From: a virus
Direction: 5' to 3' (one strand)
Virus record (IMG/VR): IMGVR_UViG_3300012363_000019
Location: 1-26,605 of that record
Length of the DNA: 26,605 nucleotides
The position numbers were made by a program, and so were the translations under genes. The notes under the pieces were generated by a model, which was given only the letters and a program-made list of their open reading frames with translations, had not been told where the DNA came from and searched no databases. Below, in pieces: positions 7,582 to 15,681 of the stretch. Numbering within the stretch: position 1 is the stretch's first letter; every line of letters starts with the position of its first letter.

Positions 7582-8049
7582 TTATTCTGTGTGTTTCCAT
7601 GTCCTGCCACTCAGTAGGTCCGCCACTGCCCGAACACTCACACCATACGAACGAGATAGCGCCGACTTGGTCGCACAGCCCCCAGCATACCTTTGCCGAA
7701 TCTCGCGAACCTGTACTTCGTTCAACAGATGATTCCCGCAATTCTCACCAGAGAATAAAAGATTACGTCCCTTACGGCGGCGGTCCTCCATGTTGTCCGC
7801 TACCGTGCCAAGGAATAGATGGTCGGGATTCACACAAGAACGCGTATCGCACGTATGCAGTACCTGCTGCTCATCAGTAAGCCCGCCGTGCGTGAATAAC
7901 CACATCAAGCGATGGGCGCGCCATTCACGCATACGATATTTCTGCGCACCGTAGCCGCGATCCGTCAGATGCCTAGTCCACAACCAGCATCCAGTGTTCG
8001 GCTCCGGCGTATACCTATCGTGAAATTGCGCTTCCGTGATCGGTCGCAT
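7582..8049 (-). CDS. HNH endonuclease, probable free-standing homing enzyme (155 aa)
   Basis: The protein shows the phage HNH pattern in order. GCWLW is at residues 20-24, a GYG and an AHRLMW segment lie at 32-50, and the core H65-T-C67-D68, C72-V-N74-P75 and H77-L78 is complete. A GTVADNMEDRRRKGR segment follows. The last 45 residues (LNEVQVREIRQRYAGG and SALSRSYGVSVRAVADLLSG) look like a helix-turn-helix DNA-binding tail, typical of homing endonucleases. The pattern predicts a metal-dependent DNA-nicking or cutting enzyme. It sits between two signal-peptide genes, and neither is visibly interrupted. The start ATG lies 2 bases after the previous stop. Confidence 0.92.
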   Translation of the reverse strand: MRPITEAQFHDRYTPEPNTGCWLWTRHLTDRGYGAQKYRMREWRAHRLMWLFTHGGLTDEQQVLHTCDTRSCVNPDHLFLGTVADNMEDRRRKGRNLLFSGENCGNHLLNEVQVREIRQRYAGGCATKSALSRSYGVSVRAVADLLSGRTWKHTE

Positions 8050-8052
8050 TAG

Positions 8053-8454
8053 CTATCTCGCACACGCGTCAACAGTAACGGCTGTGACACCACTGGCCAG
8101 AACGGCAGCAAAGCCCTGCCCCAACGCGTCTTTGCAGGTCGGCTCACTGCAGGTGATCCCGTCAAAGAGATACGACCCGGCCGCCACTTCCATTACGCCC
8201 GCCGGTGAAGGCGTTGCCGCCGGCACCGTATTCCCGACGTAGGGAAAAATCAGTGCCGACACTGCCGCGCCACTCCGCGTATGGAACGTCCACGTCGTCA
8301 GGCGTCCCGGGGTCATAATCGCTACCGGACTCGACGCCGACGCGACCGAAGTCGTCACACAGGTGTAGCCGTTGCTGGTCTGCGCACGCACCAGAGCCGC
8401 CGCCACCAGCCCCAGCACGATCGCGAGCACGATAAACCGCGTCCACTTCTTCAT
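8053..8454 (-). CDS. Exported beta-rich protein of unknown function (133 aa)
   Basis: The ATG at 8454 overlaps the stop of the ejection-protein gene as ATGA. The N-terminus MKKWTRFIVLAIVLGLVAAA with LVRAQ has the form of a signal peptide or single anchor. The rest is Ser/Thr/Ala/Val-rich with beta character and four cysteines (CVTT, CSEPTC, ACAR), able to pair if exported. It ends the group of internal virion genes and opens the run of signal-peptide genes. No family was recognised. A small decoration of the fibre assembly or an exported phage factor are options. Confidence 0.7.
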   Translation of the reverse strand: MKKWTRFIVLAIVLGLVAAALVRAQTSNGYTCVTTSVASASSPVAIMTPGRLTTWTFHTRSGAAVSALIFPYVGNTVPAATPSPAGVMEVAAGSYLFDGITCSEPTCKDALGQGFAAVLASGVTAVTVDACAR

Positions 8455-10733
8455 TGCTCTTCCTCGTCCTGTCCCTGCCCGTGCGCCAAGGCCGCCGCGA
8501 CCATCCCGCGCGCCAGCTGCGCGCCGTGAGCGCCCGCATTGAGCTTGTTCGGCGCCAGCGCAATCGAACGCCAGTACGCCGTCGCCGCCTCAGGCGTGGC
8601 GAGTGACGGTTGCAGTAATTTGCGGAGACTCTCCGCCCCCATCATGCCGACGATCATCCCCGAGATGCCGGTCTGATAACCCGCCACATGCCCCATCAAC
8701 GCGCCGCCCATCAGCATCGGCAGATGCCACGCGAAGAGCCGCCGCTTGAGACTGTTCAGCAGTACGTTCGACCCACCTTTCATCAGCGCACCGACCGCCG
8801 CATCCTCACGCGCGCGGTTAATATCGAGTCCCTTTTCGAGCTGCTTGCCCTCACGAAACGAGGTCAGCGACTGCCGCGCCGGTTGCGCTTGCGCCTGCCG
8901 ATAGAGTTGCTGCGCCTGTTCGGGCGAGAACGGAAATTCCTGCTCGACAATCTTAGCGGCTGCTACCGGGTCTTTCTGCGCGAGAATCCGCCCGAGCTTG
9001 CCGCGGCCTGCCACTCCCATCTTTTCCGCCAGCTCGATTCCGGCCTTGCGCAGCGCCCCGGCTTTCTCCGTCGTAATATTCTCCAGCTCCCGTTGCGCGC
9101 CCTGCTTGACCAATGCCTCAGCCTGCGGGTCGGTCTGCCGGAAATGCTGCCACGCCACCGCCTTCGGCTCCGTCTCCAGCCACGGCTTGATCTGCGCGTA
9201 GGGCGAATCGCCGAACATCTGCTTCATCACCGCAGGATCGACCCGCTTGCCCAGTTGCAACGGCTTGAGTTTGTTGGCGTTGACGTAATCGCCGAAGAGC
9301 TGCCGCAGATGGCCCTGCTCGTCGGGGGTAGCCGCCTTCCAGACCTGCAATCCGCGTTGCGGCTGCTCGAAGAGCGCCTTGCCGTACTGCACAGGGTCGG
9401 CGGCCGTTGCCACCTGATGGCGAAACTTGGAATTAAAGGTCGCCTTGTAGCCGCCCCACCGCTCGCGCAGCGCGGGCGAGATTTCCACGCCGGAATCCAT
9501 CAACGACTTATCCAGCGCGTCGCGTAGTTCGAGCGCCACCACCTGATTATGATCGGCGGTAGCGCCCACCAGCTTGGTCGCTGCGGTGCGCCAGCCGAGC
9601 AGTTGCCCGACCGTCGGCTTTGCATTGGTCTTGCCCCCCATCGCCCGCACTGCCATCCCCTTCAGATCGTCCGACTCCATCTTGGCGCCCGGATTCTTGG
9701 TGTCCCATTCCTTCAGGATTCCCGTGAACCGCGCCTGTGCCTCTTTGGGACCCTTGCCGCGGAGTAACTCCGGGACTTGCGCTTCGAGCGCGCTATCCAC
9801 TTCCCCCACCGGCATTTCGGCAATCAGGTCGCGGACCGGCTTCGCCAGTTCGCTGTTGTGGTCCGTGAGCCATTTCTGCTCAGAGGCCACCGCCTTTTCG
9901 ACGTGACCGATCTGCGCTTCGTTGCCGAGCTTGCCTTCGGTGGCAGCCTGGAATTCCTGCCCCAATTCGTCGCCGACTCGACTCGCCGGCCCCATCACGA
10001 CTTGCCGCATTCGCGCGCGCCTTGCGGCGAATTCCTGCGGATCTGCTGTACGTGCCGCCGCCGTATCTTCGGGCGTGCGGCCCGTGAACTTCTCCAACTC
10101 GCGCTGCGCCAGTTCCGGGGCCATCGCCTCAGTCGCTTGCTTCTGGACCTTCTCGACCGCAGACGCACCTTTCTCGCCGAGGGTCTTGATTGCGCCGGTT
10201 TCTTTCTCCGTCGCGGCCTGTACTTTCTGACCGTAGTCGTAAAGCTGCTTCGGTGCCTTCTCGTAAACACTCTGCTCGGCCGCCTCAGCGGCATCCCGAG
10301 CGGCAGTGACCGACGCCTTCGGTACGCTGCTGAGATAGTGCGTGGCGCCGCCCACCAGCGATGGTGCGATTAAGCCTGGTATCAACCCGAGATAGGGATG
10401 CTCCGGGCCCGCCAGCTTCTGCCCTTCCTCGGCGATCTTCTGATAGGCCATCTGCTCGCCGGCGCCCAGCGCTGCCCCACCCAGTGCGGTACCTGCTCCA
10501 GGCACCGCAGCTAATGCCTCCGGCCCCAGTGCCGCGCCCAGTACGCCCGCTGTGATATAAGGATGCTTCGCCATCGTGCCGATCGGATCGGCGAAGGTCG
10601 GGGATTGCAATGCTTCCTGCTCTGCCGTCGGAACGCCCGCCGGAATGACCTCTTTGGCGTGAATGAATCGCCCGCCACCGCTTTCTGCGGGAGCGTTGCT
10701 GGCCGTCACGGCGTCTGTGCTCAAAAAGCCCAT
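8451..10733 (-). CDS. Large internal virion / DNA-ejection protein candidate (760 aa)
   Basis: The preferred start is the ATG at 10733, which overlaps the previous stop as TGATG; a TTG 15 bases upstream is possible. Residues about 45-115 form a Gly/Ala-rich hydrophobic region (AGVLGAALGPEALAAVPGAG). A long charged helical and coiled-coil body follows, from about 130 to 660. A second Gly/Met hydrophobic region near the C-terminus contains HLPMLMGGALMGHVAGY and GMIVGMMGAESL. Two membrane-active segments around a helical rod, large size and position after the tail genes resemble podovirus ejection proteins, which leave the capsid to form a DNA channel through the envelope. No lytic-enzyme motif was seen. 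The family assignment is inferred from architecture and context. Confidence 0.8.
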   Translation of the reverse strand: MGFLSTDAVTASNAPAESGGGRFIHAKEVIPAGVPTAEQEALQSPTFADPIGTMAKHPYITAGVLGAALGPEALAAVPGAGTALGGAALGAGEQMAYQKIAEEGQKLAGPEHPYLGLIPGLIAPSLVGGATHYLSSVPKASVTAARDAAEAAEQSVYEKAPKQLYDYGQKVQAATEKETGAIKTLGEKGASAVEKVQKQATEAMAPELAQRELEKFTGRTPEDTAAARTADPQEFAARRARMRQVVMGPASRVGDELGQEFQAATEGKLGNEAQIGHVEKAVASEQKWLTDHNSELAKPVRDLIAEMPVGEVDSALEAQVPELLRGKGPKEAQARFTGILKEWDTKNPGAKMESDDLKGMAVRAMGGKTNAKPTVGQLLGWRTAATKLVGATADHNQVVALELRDALDKSLMDSGVEISPALRERWGGYKATFNSKFRHQVATAADPVQYGKALFEQPQRGLQVWKAATPDEQGHLRQLFGDYVNANKLKPLQLGKRVDPAVMKQMFGDSPYAQIKPWLETEPKAVAWQHFRQTDPQAEALVKQGAQRELENITTEKAGALRKAGIELAEKMGVAGRGKLGRILAQKDPVAAAKIVEQEFPFSPEQAQQLYRQAQAQPARQSLTSFREGKQLEKGLDINRAREDAAVGALMKGGSNVLLNSLKRRLFAWHLPMLMGGALMGHVAGYQTGISGMIVGMMGAESLRKLLQPSLATPEAATAYWRSIALAPNKLNAGAHGAQLARGMVAAALAHGQGQDEEEQ

Positions 10734-11776
10734 CAATCGGCCGACCAATACCGCTTGCTGGCCGGAGCCAGCGGGTTTTCATAGAGTGCCTCGCCCTTGG
10801 GGCCGCGTGTCTTACTGACCACGTAACCTTTCGGCGGGGACACCTCAGATGCACCGCTGCTGGAAGCGCTCTCTTCCGTTTTCGTTTTGCTGCCCTTCGG
10901 TGCATTGTCAGGAATCGCCGAGAGCGTCGCATCAATATCCGAAGCGGTAGCTCCTTGGCCTTTCAGCCAGGCGCGCGCCCCCGTTTTCCATTCGCGCATG
11001 TCGCGGTTGATCATCGACACCCCGAACGGCAGCGGATGAAGCTTCTGATACTTGTCGAGCGAATCTGCGGCCGCCTGCTGCTTGGCCTGTGCCGCCGTGT
11101 CGGCCTGCTGCTGCGCGATGCCGACGCGCTGCTCACCTAGAATCATCTGCGCGGGTTTGCCCACGGGAATCTGCGTGGTCTCACCGCTCATCCCCAACCC
11201 CATCATGTAGTAACCGCCCTTCCCGTCCTCGTAAGGGCCATGCACGCCGCCGGGATACTTTCCGCTCTGCGAAGCTTCGAGATACTTGGTGAACACCTGT
11301 TCACCGTGCTTCGGATCGAGCGCGGCGATATCATCGATGATCTTCGGGTCTTTGATTCCGATCGACGCGGCAAACTGCGGGTCACCCTTCAACGTCGAAA
11401 TAGTGTGCCCCCACTGCCTCGCCGCGATGTAATTCGTCGAATAGCCTTGCGGGTCCTTGCGCGCGATAGCCCGCTCATCGGCGGGGAGTTCTTCGGTATA
11501 GTTCTGCCACTCCGCATCGTCGCGCATGGCGAGTTGCATCTTCTGCTTCTCGATGCCGAATTCCTGCCATTTCAGCGCGAGTTCGGACTGCTTAGCTTGC
11601 GCCTCTTCGTTACCGCCCGCTGCCATCGCGAGTCCCGCCCCCGCGCCCATCCCACCGCCCATCGCCGCTCCCATCGCGGCTGGAAGCGCATAAGGGAGAG
11701 CCTTCCCGATACCCGAAGCTATCCCTGACAGGATCCCGCCGGATTGCGGCTGTTGCTGTGTCGAATCGTCCGCCAT
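10733..11776 (-). CDS. Internal virion / ejection protein candidate (347 aa)
   Basis: The ATG at 11776 begins MADDSTQQQPQSGGILSGIA; a TTG two codons earlier is less likely. A Gly/Ala-rich hydrophobic stretch (YALPAAMGAAMGGGMGAGAG) at about residues 28-55 precedes a helical, Gln/Lys/Glu-rich body. A second helical stretch contains QQQADTAAQAKQQAAADSL, and a Lys/Ser linker near the C-terminus precedes a short basic end. Composition and neighbours suggest it acts with the 760-aa protein in DNA ejection. No specific family was recognised. The next gene begins inside its stop codon. Confidence 0.72.
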   Translation of the reverse strand: MADDSTQQQPQSGGILSGIASGIGKALPYALPAAMGAAMGGGMGAGAGLAMAAGGNEEAQAKQSELALKWQEFGIEKQKMQLAMRDDAEWQNYTEELPADERAIARKDPQGYSTNYIAARQWGHTISTLKGDPQFAASIGIKDPKIIDDIAALDPKHGEQVFTKYLEASQSGKYPGGVHGPYEDGKGGYYMMGLGMSGETTQIPVGKPAQMILGEQRVGIAQQQADTAAQAKQQAAADSLDKYQKLHPLPFGVSMINRDMREWKTGARAWLKGQGATASDIDATLSAIPDNAPKGSKTKTEESASSSGASEVSPPKGYVVSKTRGPKGEALYENPLAPASKRYWSAD

Positions 11777-11778
11777 CG

Positions 11779-12384
11779 TCAATACTGCGGCATCGCGAAT
11801 TGGAGTTGCGGGAGTTGACTGAACTGCGGCGGTGCGCCGCCCGCGCTGGAATGCGCCGGGGCATAGGCGGTCTTCTGCCGCTGCGCTTCGAGTTTCTTCT
11901 GATTCACGTAGTTCAGATAGGCCGACCCCACATCACCCGCACCTGACCACGACGGCATCGAACCGCCGCCGGGACCCGCTGGCGCCGCGGAAGCGGCCGG
12001 ACCACCCGCCGGAGGTCCTCCGGAGACCCCCGTTACCTGTCCGGGATTGATTCCCGCCAGCGCCGGATTACCCTGCAGTGCCGCCCCGATCGTGCCCATC
12101 GACGGCGTGCCCATAGCTCCGGGTGCCGCGAATCCCGCCGGCATGCCACCGCCGCCCCCCGCCGGACCGCCCATGCCCATCATCCCGCCGAGACCGCCCA
12201 GCATGCTCCCAAGGCCGCCACCCATCGCCTGCCCCCGACTCCCACCCGCCGCACCCCCGGCCAGCTGACCGCCCCCGCCCATCATCAGCGGAATACCGAT
12301 TTCCGGCGCACCCATCGCGGTCGCACCGGCGCCACCGAGCATCTGCATCGCGGGCATCACGTATTTCTGCATGGTCCCGCTCAT
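11779..12384 (-). CDS. Gly/Met-rich internal virion protein candidate (201 aa)
   Basis: The ATG follows the TAG of the previous gene directly, with GGAAG just before it. The first 100 residues are extremely rich in Gly, Met and Ala (MGGGLGSMLGGLGGMMGMGG), a hydrophobic flexible sequence. A Pro/Ala/Ser linker and a short helical segment (SAYLNYVNQKKLEAQRQK) follow. The adjacent genes have the same style, so this is probably part of the ejection set, and its Gly/Met helices may insert in membranes. Low complexity prevents a firm family assignment. Confidence 0.68.
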   Translation of the reverse strand: MSGTMQKYVMPAMQMLGGAGATAMGAPEIGIPLMMGGGGQLAGGAAGGSRGQAMGGGLGSMLGGLGGMMGMGGPAGGGGGMPAGFAAPGAMGTPSMGTIGAALQGNPALAGINPGQVTGVSGGPPAGGPAASAAPAGPGGGSMPSWSGAGDVGSAYLNYVNQKKLEAQRQKTAYAPAHSSAGGAPPQFSQLPQLQFAMPQY

Positions 12385-13215
12385 CTACTTCCCTCCACTT
12401 TGCGCGGGCGGCCCCGTCGAGATCGTATTCCCCGCACCCATCCCGGCTTGACCAAGGGCTCCCCCCATCTGCGACAACATGTTGAACGGCCAATTCGCCT
12501 GCTGCTGCGCGTTCTGGGTCGCCACGTTGTACTGATTCTGCTGCTGCTGTTGTTGCGCCGCCCCGATGTTGTAAAGGTTCTGTCCCGGTGCATAGAGCCC
12601 CTGAATCGCGCCCGGCATCCCCTGCGCCGCATTGAGCATCTGGCCGCTCTCGAACTGATAGGCCGGCTCATAAATATTTGCGCCCAAGGTCGCGAGACTC
12701 TGCCCCAATCCGTACTGCGAGAGGCCCTGCGCCTCGTTGAAGCCCGACGAATCCATCGCCCCCGCCCGCTGGAACTGCGCCTGTAACGCGGGCTGCGTGC
12801 TGAGCATGTAGTTCTGCATGTCCTGATTCGCGGCCTGGTTGTAATACTGATTCAGATAGGGATTCGGCCCCATCATCCCGCCCGCCGCGTACATTCCCTG
12901 CGTCCCGGCGCCGAGATTCGCGAGACTCTGCGCCGCCCCGCTGACGTTCTCGCCCATCTGCATCGCATTGGTCTGATCCGGCGAGAAGCCCGCCACTTGC
13001 TGATTCAATCCGGCCGGCATCCCGGCAATACCGGGATAGCCGCCACCCCCGGCGCCACCCTTGATCCCGAGACCGCCAATTCCCGGCAGACTCACGCCGG
13101 GGAAAATCTGACTTGCTTCCTCCCCCAGAAACAGCTTGGCGTACGGCGTCAGCCAGGCCGGCGGCCCCGTCGTTGTCTTCGAGGTGCTGGAACCGCTGCC
13201 GCCCCCGGAACCCAT
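12385..13215 (-). CDS. Internal virion / DNA-injection-type protein (276 aa)
   Basis: The ATG follows the TAG of the GNAT-like gene directly; AAAGGATG lies about 10 bases upstream. The first 20 residues are Gly/Ser-rich. A PPAWLTPYAKLFLGEEASQI segment follows, then NPYLNQYYNQAANQ, ALQAQFQRAGAMDSSGFNEA and EPAYQFESGQMLNAAQGMPG. A Gln-rich stretch (AAQQQQQQNQYN) comes last. The order 'xxAxQAxFxRAGxxxSSGxNEAxG' followed by Gln/Asn-rich helices is one I associate with internal virion or injection proteins of short-tailed phages. Its neighbours downstream are the other ejection candidates. Confidence 0.78.
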   Translation of the reverse strand: MGSGGGSGSSTSKTTTGPPAWLTPYAKLFLGEEASQIFPGVSLPGIGGLGIKGGAGGGGYPGIAGMPAGLNQQVAGFSPDQTNAMQMGENVSGAAQSLANLGAGTQGMYAAGGMMGPNPYLNQYYNQAANQDMQNYMLSTQPALQAQFQRAGAMDSSGFNEAQGLSQYGLGQSLATLGANIYEPAYQFESGQMLNAAQGMPGAIQGLYAPGQNLYNIGAAQQQQQQNQYNVATQNAQQQANWPFNMLSQMGGALGQAGMGAGNTISTGPPAQSGGK

Positions 13216-13731
13216 CTAGACCACATCCTTTCTAAACAGCACTTGATGCTCCCGGTAGCCGTGCTTCCCGAGGCGCCGCCCCCACGGCTTGATCCGTGAA
13301 CTCAGCCCATCGACGTAGCGGAAGCCCATCTCACGCGCGCGCTTGTCGAGCACTTCGTGCTTCAGCAAATAGTCCGTCGCCTGCCAGCTGGTGCAGTACG
13401 CAATCCAGACAAACAGCGCCACCGGCACTTGGATAAATTCGTCGGGATACGCCTTCAGCACCATAAAGCCCACGGCGCGGCCCTCGGATTTCGGCACCAC
13501 GATATGGCATTCGCAGAACATCCGCCCGGCGAGTCCCGCCTCAATCGACTGCCGCACATGCTCCGGCTGCCAAAAACCCGAATCGGGGTCTTTCCGCTTG
13601 AGCACTTTCAGACCCGGCAGGATCAGCGTCGGCCACAGCACCCGCACAGCGTCACGGTCGGCGAGCAGCAGCGAGAATTCCGCCGGCCTAGCGGTCTGGA
13701 CCTTGCCGTTGATCGTGGGCGTCAGTTCCAT
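13216..13731 (-). CDS. GNAT acetyltransferase-like protein (171 aa)
   Basis: The start overlaps the previous stop as TGATG. The sequence runs through alternating beta and helix elements: RMFCECHIVVPKSEGRAVGF, MVLKAYPDEFIQVPVALFVW, then KRAREMGFRYVDG and GRRLGKHGYREHQVLFRKDV. The GF(x)VL core, the helix before GFRYVDG and the final GY...VLFRKDV follow the layout of GNAT-fold proteins. The acetyl-CoA loop (Q/RxxGxG/A) is not clearly conserved, so catalysis is uncertain. Similar GNAT-like proteins occur in podovirus structural clusters. A modified virion or host target cannot be named. Confidence 0.6.
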   Translation of the reverse strand: MELTPTINGKVQTARPAEFSLLLADRDAVRVLWPTLILPGLKVLKRKDPDSGFWQPEHVRQSIEAGLAGRMFCECHIVVPKSEGRAVGFMVLKAYPDEFIQVPVALFVWIAYCTSWQATDYLLKHEVLDKRAREMGFRYVDGLSSRIKPWGRRLGKHGYREHQVLFRKDVV

Positions 13732-14342
13732 CAGACCGGCACTTCCTCCCAGAAAATCGCACCGAGCCCGGTAATCGCCGTCAATGCGCCAATCGCGAGA
13801 AAGCCGCCGGGCGCAATCACAATCGCGCCTTCTAAGTCGTAGGGTGGCGACGGCGCGGGCAGCGAGAGCGCGGTGAAGCCGTCCGCCAATTCAAACATCC
13901 AAGTCGGTGTGACGATCGTCGCTGCGGAGAGCGCGATACCCACGCCTTTCGCACTGCCGATTTTGTTATTGATTACCGTCAGCGGAGTCGTTTGCGCGGT
14001 CACTCCGCCGGTCGCTGAAAAGCCCTGAATCAGCCCGATCGTCGCCACCGCAGCGGGCGCAGCGGAGAGCGCAAACTTGACCTTGTTCGGGACCAGGTTG
14101 AAGCCCGAGTTTGGCGGATTGTAGAGCGCGAGCCCAGTGTAGGTGGTCGTCAGCGCTACCGAGACGGCCTGCGCCGCCTGATTCGCGGCCGAAAACATGT
14201 GCCCGCGATAAACGGTCTCGTAATAACGTCCGTGCAGCTCCTGCACGACCGATTCGGCGTTGGCGCCGGCGCGCGAGACCACCAGCGTATTCGACGCGAG
14301 ACTGAGCTGCTCACCGACTTGTAATTGGATAGGTGTTGGCAT
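13731..14342 (-). CDS. Structural beta-rich protein of unknown role (203 aa)
   Basis: A TAGGAAA ribosome site precedes the ATG at 14342. The protein is mostly short beta strands with Ala/Gly/Thr/Val, including ALYNPPNSGFNLVPNKVKFA and a final AIVIAPGGFLAIGALTAITG then GAIFWEEVPV. There is no signal peptide. Composition and place in the tail module suggest a virion component such as a decoration or fibre-anchor protein. No family name can be given with confidence. Confidence 0.7.
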   Translation of the reverse strand: MPTPIQLQVGEQLSLASNTLVVSRAGANAESVVQELHGRYYETVYRGHMFSAANQAAQAVSVALTTTYTGLALYNPPNSGFNLVPNKVKFALSAAPAAVATIGLIQGFSATGGVTAQTTPLTVINNKIGSAKGVGIALSAATIVTPTWMFELADGFTALSLPAPSPPYDLEGAIVIAPGGFLAIGALTAITGLGAIFWEEVPV

Positions 14343-14350
14343 GCGGTTTC

Positions 14351-14542
14351 CTACGCGCTGGGTAGATTAGCGAGTTCGTCGAGCACTTCCGCCGGATCGA
14401 CGTAGCCCTTGCCCATCTCGCCGAGCGTCTTCAGAATCGCTAGCAGCAGCATATTGTTGCGCGCGAGCAGATCCTCCAGCGTCAGTTCCTGTACGGGTAA
14501 GTTGCCCGCGATATTGGCGGCGGTGATCAGTGTCTGTGCCAT
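14351..14542 (-). CDS. Small helical protein (63 aa)
   Basis: AGGAAG with suitable spacing precedes the ATG at 14542. The protein MAQTLITAANIAGNLPVQEL is followed by LTLEDLLARNNMLLLAILKT, a strongly amphipathic helix, and an acidic end (DPAEVLDELANLPSA). This resembles a small oligomerising or chaperone-like protein. It lies between the paralogous fibre-module genes and the 203-aa gene. The function is unknown. Confidence 0.65.
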   Translation of the reverse strand: MAQTLITAANIAGNLPVQELTLEDLLARNNMLLLAILKTLGEMGKGYVDPAEVLDELANLPSA

Positions 14543-14544
14543 CT

Positions 14545-14937
14545 TTACTTCCTGTAATCGCAGATCAGAGCGTCGCCGGTCTGCGGAATATTGCCCGATA
14601 GAAACGTGATCGTCAGACCACTGATCGTGTAGTCATTGCCAGCGCCCGACGTCTGGCGCAGACCATTCTTAAAGAGATGCTCGGTTCCCGCGACCGGTGT
14701 GTTGGCTAACGTAAAGGTCGCGTTCGCGCCATTGATCGTGCCCGCCGGAACCTCGTTATCGACAAAGTTGGATGCGCTCAGGCCAGTCCCACTACTCGCC
14801 GCCGTGAGCCGCCCCTGCTGATCAACCGTAAGGCTCGCGTTGGTGTATGCACCCGGCGTGACAGCCGTGTTCGCCAGCTTCGGCGCGGTAACCGCAGCGG
14901 CGGCGATATCCTGTGTGTTGATTGCGGTTTTAGCCAT
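14545..14937 (-). CDS. Small fibre-module protein, paralogue of the upstream gene (130 aa)
   Basis: The start overlaps the previous stop as TAATG. The N-terminal half (INTQDIAAAAVTAPKLANTA, then TPGAYTNASLTVDQQGRLTA) is a motif known from phage tail-fibre and neck proteins. The C-terminal half, GANATFTLANTPVAGTEHLF then KNGLRQTSGAGNDYTISG, aligns closely with the gene just upstream. It is therefore the second of two tandem copies, with an extra N-terminal fibre repeat. Likely a minor tail or fibre-attachment component. Confidence 0.75.
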   Translation of the reverse strand: MAKTAINTQDIAAAAVTAPKLANTAVTPGAYTNASLTVDQQGRLTAASSGTGLSASNFVDNEVPAGTINGANATFTLANTPVAGTEHLFKNGLRQTSGAGNDYTISGLTITFLSGNIPQTGDALICDYRK

Positions 14938-15212
14938 TAGAACAGATGAACCGCGAACATGTCGCCGGATTGCGGCAGGTTCTCCGCCGCGAACGTGATC
15001 GTCACGTTACCGTCGTAGATATAGTCGGTCCCCGACCCCGGATGCTGAATCATGCCGTTCTTGTAAATCACCACGCCGTTAGTCGGCTTCGCCGGTAACG
15101 TAAAGGTCGCATTCACCCCGTCCTTGACCCCGCTCAAGCTGCCGATACTGATACCGCCGCCCGTACCACTTGGCGCGGAGGATAAGCCTTGAGCGATAGG
15201 GTTGTAGGACAT
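14937..15212 (-). CDS. Small fibre-module protein, first tandem copy (91 aa)
   Basis: The start ATG at 15212 overlaps the stop of the 155-aa gene as TGATG. After a short Gly/Ser N-terminus, residues 28-91 carry GVNATFTLPAKPTNGVVIYK, NGMIQHPGSGTDYIYDG and TITFAAENLPQSGDMFAVHL. These match GANATFTL...KNGLRQTSGAGNDYTISG...NIPQTGDALICDYRK of the next gene. This 'N-ATFTL ... KNG ... YTI ... GD' domain is seen in many phage tail proteins. Probably a virion component. Confidence 0.75.
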   Translation of the reverse strand: MSYNPIAQGLSSAPSGTGGGISIGSLSGVKDGVNATFTLPAKPTNGVVIYKNGMIQHPGSGTDYIYDGNVTITFAAENLPQSGDMFAVHLF

Positions 15213-15679
15213 CAGAATTTCCCCCACGCGCCCTGCAGATAGTCGATATACGAGACCGCCGCCCACTGCATCGTGATGGCGTCCGGACCCGTCGCCCCAT
15301 CGATCACATCCGTCACCACCACGGGCGTCACCGCGATATTGTGCGGGTTCGCGTCCACCTTCTTCACAATGACGATCCGTCCGCTGCCGACGGCCGCCGG
15401 TAAGTTGACGACCGTATCGGCCCCCGCCCCCGCACTAGCCGCAATGAAGGTGTCGGTGGACTGGATAGCGTAGGGGGAGAGGGAGAAATCGATATTCGTG
15501 GGAGCAAACTGAGTCGGCACCACGAACTGATAAATCGAATACAAATACTGCTGGAGATAAAGTACCAGCGAGCGCAAATACGTATCGTTGCCCGTAAACG
15601 CCTGCGCAATACCCGCCCAATTCGCGATCTTGCCGGTGTTGACCGGAGTTGGTACTTGAGGCTTGCGGAGGGTAGGCAC
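15212..15679 (-). CDS. Tail-associated protein of unknown role (155 aa)
   Basis: The start is GTG at 15679 (MPTLRKPQVPTPVNTGKIAN), just after the TAG of the previous gene; an ATG two bases upstream is out of frame. The N-terminal half is helical (NDTYLRSLVLYLQQYLYSIY). The C-terminal half is beta (TDTFIAASAGAGADTVVNLP, then GRIVIVKKVDANPHNIAVTP), a fold-like pattern seen at the ends of phage fibre subunits. It may join fibre to tail hub. This is inference from pattern and position. Confidence 0.7.
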   Translation of the reverse strand: MPTLRKPQVPTPVNTGKIANWAGIAQAFTGNDTYLRSLVLYLQQYLYSIYQFVVPTQFAPTNIDFSLSPYAIQSTDTFIAASAGAGADTVVNLPAAVGSGRIVIVKKVDANPHNIAVTPVVVTDVIDGATGPDAITMQWAAVSYIDYLQGAWGKF

Positions 15680-15681
15680 AT

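Noticed and set aside
15364-15681. ATG at 15681 as start of the gene after the hub
   Set aside because: Its frame is Arg/Ser-rich without fold; the GTG at 15679 gives the coherent protein.
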